Origin: Paraprevotella clara YIT 11840
GTDB lineage: Bacteria > Bacteroidota > Bacteroidia > Bacteroidales > Bacteroidaceae
DNA length: 64,000 bases
Direction: 5' to 3'
Assembly: GCF_000233955.1 (NCBI RefSeq)
Contig: NZ_JH376628.1
Span: 1 to 64,000, forward strand
Below are positions 61,634 through 64,000 of the stretch, one piece after another. The notes under the pieces are model-generated. The model did not search any database and was not told where the DNA came from. It saw only the letters and a program-made list of their open reading frames with translations. Position numbers and translations under genes: made by a program. Each line of letters begins with the position of its first letter. The stretch's first letter is position 1.

Positions 61634-63814
61634 GTGAGTTTCATACGATATATATTGTGGGGATGCATGCTGTCCTTTCCTCTGGTGATGCAAGCGCGCT
61701 TGGAAGCCGCCGACTCCATCATCAGTCGGATGCACCATGCCGCTTCACAATATATGGACTTCATCCACGAATACCGCGCAGAGTTATACATCAAAGCCCA
61801 ACTGGATATCATCAAGAAAAACCGGGGATTCCGTTTCATTCCGGGATTGTTCAGAACTCCGAAAGACGCCAACCGTTTTATCGTAGAGACATACAGCGAC
61901 CTGCACTACACCGCTCCCAACATATACGACCAGAAAATCAAGGCTTATACCGGCACGTTGGGCGAGGCTCGTGAAATACCGGGCATTACGGATTATTTCA
62001 ACGTCAATATCTATGCCCCTTACCTGATGGGACAACGCCTGCTCTCCCCTTTGGCTCCCAACAGCAATAAATACTACCGCTACGCCATCGACTCCGTGTC
62101 GTGCGACCGGCAACAACGCATCGAATACCACATTCGTTTTATCCCCCGTAACAAAAGCTTCCAGTTATTGGACGGAAGAATGACGATTACGGAAGGAGTA
62201 TGGAGCGTACGCGAGATTTCATTCAAAGGACAAGCCGATTTGTTGCTTTTCGATTGCCGCATCACCATGGGAGACATCGGTACCGACACGGAATATCTGC
62301 CGGTGAAAAACGACATCAACGCATCGTTTGCCTTTGCTTTCAATATCATGGAAGGATATTACGAATCCAGCCTGACTTATAAGGAAATACATCACCGTCG
62401 CAACACACCGGAAGACAGCATTTCCAAACCGAACTACAACCTCACCGCATCTTTTTCCCTACAATGCGACCGTCAGGCCTATACAAAGGACTTTGCCCGT
62501 TTCGACTCTCTGCGGCCCACTCCTTTGAACAACTCCGAACTGTATATATATAAAAGGTACAAGGCACGGATGGATTCCATGAAATACATACAGAAAGAAA
62601 CGACCCAGCCTTTCAAGAAAAACATCTGGGGCTCGGTGGGCGACTTCTTCCTGACCGATAGCGACTGGAAACTAAGCAACAATGCCACGTTGCAAAACTC
62701 TCCCTTCATCAATCCGCTGATGTTCAGTTACAGCAAAACGACCGGCATCGCCTACCGGCAAGATTTGAAATTCAACACCACATTCCGAAACAGCCAATCC
62801 CTTCACGTCGGGACACGCTTAGGATATAACTTCACTCACAACGAATTTTATTGGAATGTAGGTGCCGAATACCAATATTGGCCGGAACACATGGGAACGG
62901 TAAAAGTCAACGTCGGAAACGGCAACCGCATCGGGAACAGCCGCATTATCGATGAACTCAAAAAGATTCCGTCGGACAGCATCATCGACTTCGACAAACT
63001 GAACCTGGACCTTTTCAAAGACTTGAATTTTGAAATCAGCAACCACCTCGAAATCACCAACGGCCTGTCCGTAGGACTGGGATTCATGTTCCATCGCCGT
63101 ACACCGGCCGAGCATCCTGAAGAAAGTTTCCGACAGGTGGAACTTCCGGAAAACGTGGCAGAAGGCTTACAGGCCAACATACGGCCGCAGTATAACAGTT
63201 TCGCACCGCGCATTCGGGTGGAATGGACTCCCGGCCAATACTATTACATGAACGGCCGGCAGAAAATCAACCTGAAGTCCCGTTTCCCGACTTTCATCGT
63301 GGACTACGAGCGTGGACTCAGGAACATATTCAAAAGTACAGGCGTTTATGAACGCATTGAATTCGACATGCAACACCACATCCGTACGGGCCTCCTCTCC
63401 AACCTGTATTACCGTATCGGAATGGGACTGTTCACCAATCAGGAAGAAACTTATTTCGTAGATTTCGTCAACTTCCGCAAAAGTAACCTCCCCGAAGGAT
63501 GGAACGACGAAATCGGAGGAGTATTCCAAGCTTTAAACGGCCGATGGTATAACGCATCTCCCTACTACGTCAGAGGACACATCTCTTACGAAGCCCCGTT
63601 TCTTGTGCTACGCCATCTTATCAAATATACCAACCATGTACAAAACGAACGTTTATACCTCAACATGCTCACCATGGACCATTTAGGGCCTTACTTCGAA
63701 TTGGGTTACGGTATCGGAACCTTTGTGTTCGACATGGGACTGTTCCTCTCTCTGGAAAACTTCAAACAAATAGGCTTCGGATATAAAATTACCTTCGAAC
63801 TGTTCAGTAAATAA
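61634..63814 (+). CDS. DUF5686 family outer membrane protein
   Basis: A 726-residue protein from a GTG start, with a signal peptide (about 1-26), a first domain typical of DUF5686 (ASQYMDFIHEYRAELYIK, FRFIPGLFR) and a long C-terminal beta-barrel-like part ending YKITFELFSK, with Phe/aromatic alternation and an aromatic penultimate region. DUF5686 proteins are common in Bacteroidetes outer membranes; their role is not known. Divergent from the PurF-like gene. Intact. Confidence 0.85.
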   Translation: MSFIRYILWGCMLSFPLVMQARLEAADSIISRMHHAASQYMDFIHEYRAELYIKAQLDIIKKNRGFRFIPGLFRTPKDANRFIVETYSDLHYTAPNIYDQKIKAYTGTLGEAREIPGITDYFNVNIYAPYLMGQRLLSPLAPNSNKYYRYAIDSVSCDRQQRIEYHIRFIPRNKSFQLLDGRMTITEGVWSVREISFKGQADLLLFDCRITMGDIGTDTEYLPVKNDINASFAFAFNIMEGYYESSLTYKEIHHRRNTPEDSISKPNYNLTASFSLQCDRQAYTKDFARFDSLRPTPLNNSELYIYKRYKARMDSMKYIQKETTQPFKKNIWGSVGDFFLTDSDWKLSNNATLQNSPFINPLMFSYSKTTGIAYRQDLKFNTTFRNSQSLHVGTRLGYNFTHNEFYWNVGAEYQYWPEHMGTVKVNVGNGNRIGNSRIIDELKKIPSDSIIDFDKLNLDLFKDLNFEISNHLEITNGLSVGLGFMFHRRTPAEHPEESFRQVELPENVAEGLQANIRPQYNSFAPRIRVEWTPGQYYYMNGRQKINLKSRFPTFIVDYERGLRNIFKSTGVYERIEFDMQHHIRTGLLSNLYYRIGMGLFTNQEETYFVDFVNFRKSNLPEGWNDEIGGVFQALNGRWYNASPYYVRGHISYEAPFLVLRHLIKYTNHVQNERLYLNMLTMDHLGPYFELGYGIGTFVFDMGLFLSLENFKQIGFGYKITFELFSK

Positions 63815-63827
63815 TAACCGGAAGTCC

Positions 63828-64000
63828 CTACTTCTTTATCATTTTCCCGAACGGAGTGATATACATGCCTTCAGGCCATTCCTCCGGAATATGTCCACCG
63901 GGACAAATCTCTCCCCTCTTTATGCCATCCGTTCCATAAACCGGCAAAAGGCAGCCGCCCATCCGAGTCTCTATCCCCTCCGTCCCGGCAGGCAACTCAT
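63828..64000 (-). CDS. 3' end of a gene cut by the window edge
   Basis: A minus-strand frame open to the window end, terminating at 63828-63830 with the sequence GIKRGEICPGGHIPEEWPEG followed by MYITPFGKMIKK. The composition is gene-like and the stop lies 13 bases after the DUF5686 stop (convergent). The family is not recognisable from this C-terminal fragment. Confidence 0.5.
   Translation of the reverse strand, partial: ELPAGTEGIETRMGGCLLPVYGTDGIKRGEICPGGHIPEEWPEGMYITPFGKMIKK

Noticed and set aside
1-64000. CRISPR array, rRNA or tRNA genes.
   Set aside because: No regularly spaced repeat series, no cas genes and no tRNA- or rRNA-like sequence was noticed on either strand by eye; a tRNAscan run was not possible.

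Overview
The window looks like a gut Bacteroidales chromosome (Bacteroides, Phocaeicola or Parabacteroides type). Supporting signs are the many TAnnTTTG (-7) promoter boxes 15-30 bases before start codons, an NBU-like mobilization module (excisionase-like HTH, DUF3987, DUF6371, MobC, relaxase), an hsdS shuffling locus with its own tyrosine recombinase, and Bacteroidales-type core genes at the right end (DUF5686 barrel protein, PAP2-barrel protein, SSS transporter, PurF-like protein). All family names come from reading motifs by eye; no database search was possible.

Layout. (1) 0-7.5 kb: a mobilizable element, carrying one AT-rich cargo gene with a HEPN-like Rx4H motif (1537-2553) and a nested palindrome that is a candidate oriT between the primase-like gene and mobC. 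(2) 7.5-19.7 kb: a phase-variable type I restriction-modification locus. A minus-strand operon runs hsdR, an HsdR_N-domain protein, a GIY-YIG protein, a papain-like cysteine peptidase candidate, hsdM, rhuM, hsdS. Beyond hsdS lie silent hsdS cassettes and an integrase. The hsdS at the expression site is broken by a 1-base deletion, but a perfect 45-bp inverted repeat would let an intact silent cassette be swapped in. (3) 19.8-22.5 kb: small regulators, a YdeI-like gene, a decayed DinD-like gene, DUF6155, a metallophosphoesterase. (4) 23.0-29.4 kb: a minus-strand operon of an AAA/DUF4143 ATPase, an acidic protein and three consecutive unrelated-looking proteins that each carry an Rx4H HEPN-type motif near the C-terminus. 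This is the best candidate for an undescribed defence system. (5) 30.2-33.5 kb: a second, inverted copy of the metallophosphoesterase module, ending at a breakpoint against a truncated DUF3375 (Wadjet JetA-like) remnant and a broken Xre gene. (6) 34.1-43.5 kb: a visibly AT-rich defence and toxin-antitoxin stretch: RloA/RloB-like pair with a membrane protein, HTH-DUF3791/DUF3990/DUF3791, P-loop fragment plus OLD-like ATPase-TOPRIM, nucleotidyltransferase, broken kinase, membrane protein. (7) 43.5-48.8 kb: a mixed set (YdeI, HAD phosphatase, sugar O-acetyltransferase, AraC regulators, CAT-like acyltransferase). (8) 48.8-51.4 kb: an IS21-family element that marks the island edge and has replaced the N-terminal part of an RND transporter gene. 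(9) 51.4-64 kb: higher-GC core genes: truncated RND pump, two-component system, PAP2-barrel protein, AraC regulator, CMD-cupin protein, SSS transporter, PurF-like protein lacking the N-terminal Cys, DUF5686 protein.

A striking number of accessory genes (hsdS, RloB, a membrane protein, a kinase, a YdeI gene, an AraC gene) carry a single-base deletion in an A tract, while the core genes at the right end look intact. Others (HAD, Xre, DinD) carry in-frame stops. The island therefore seems to be a layered collection of active, phase-variable and decaying systems, with sequencing error in homopolymers as an alternative that must be excluded.
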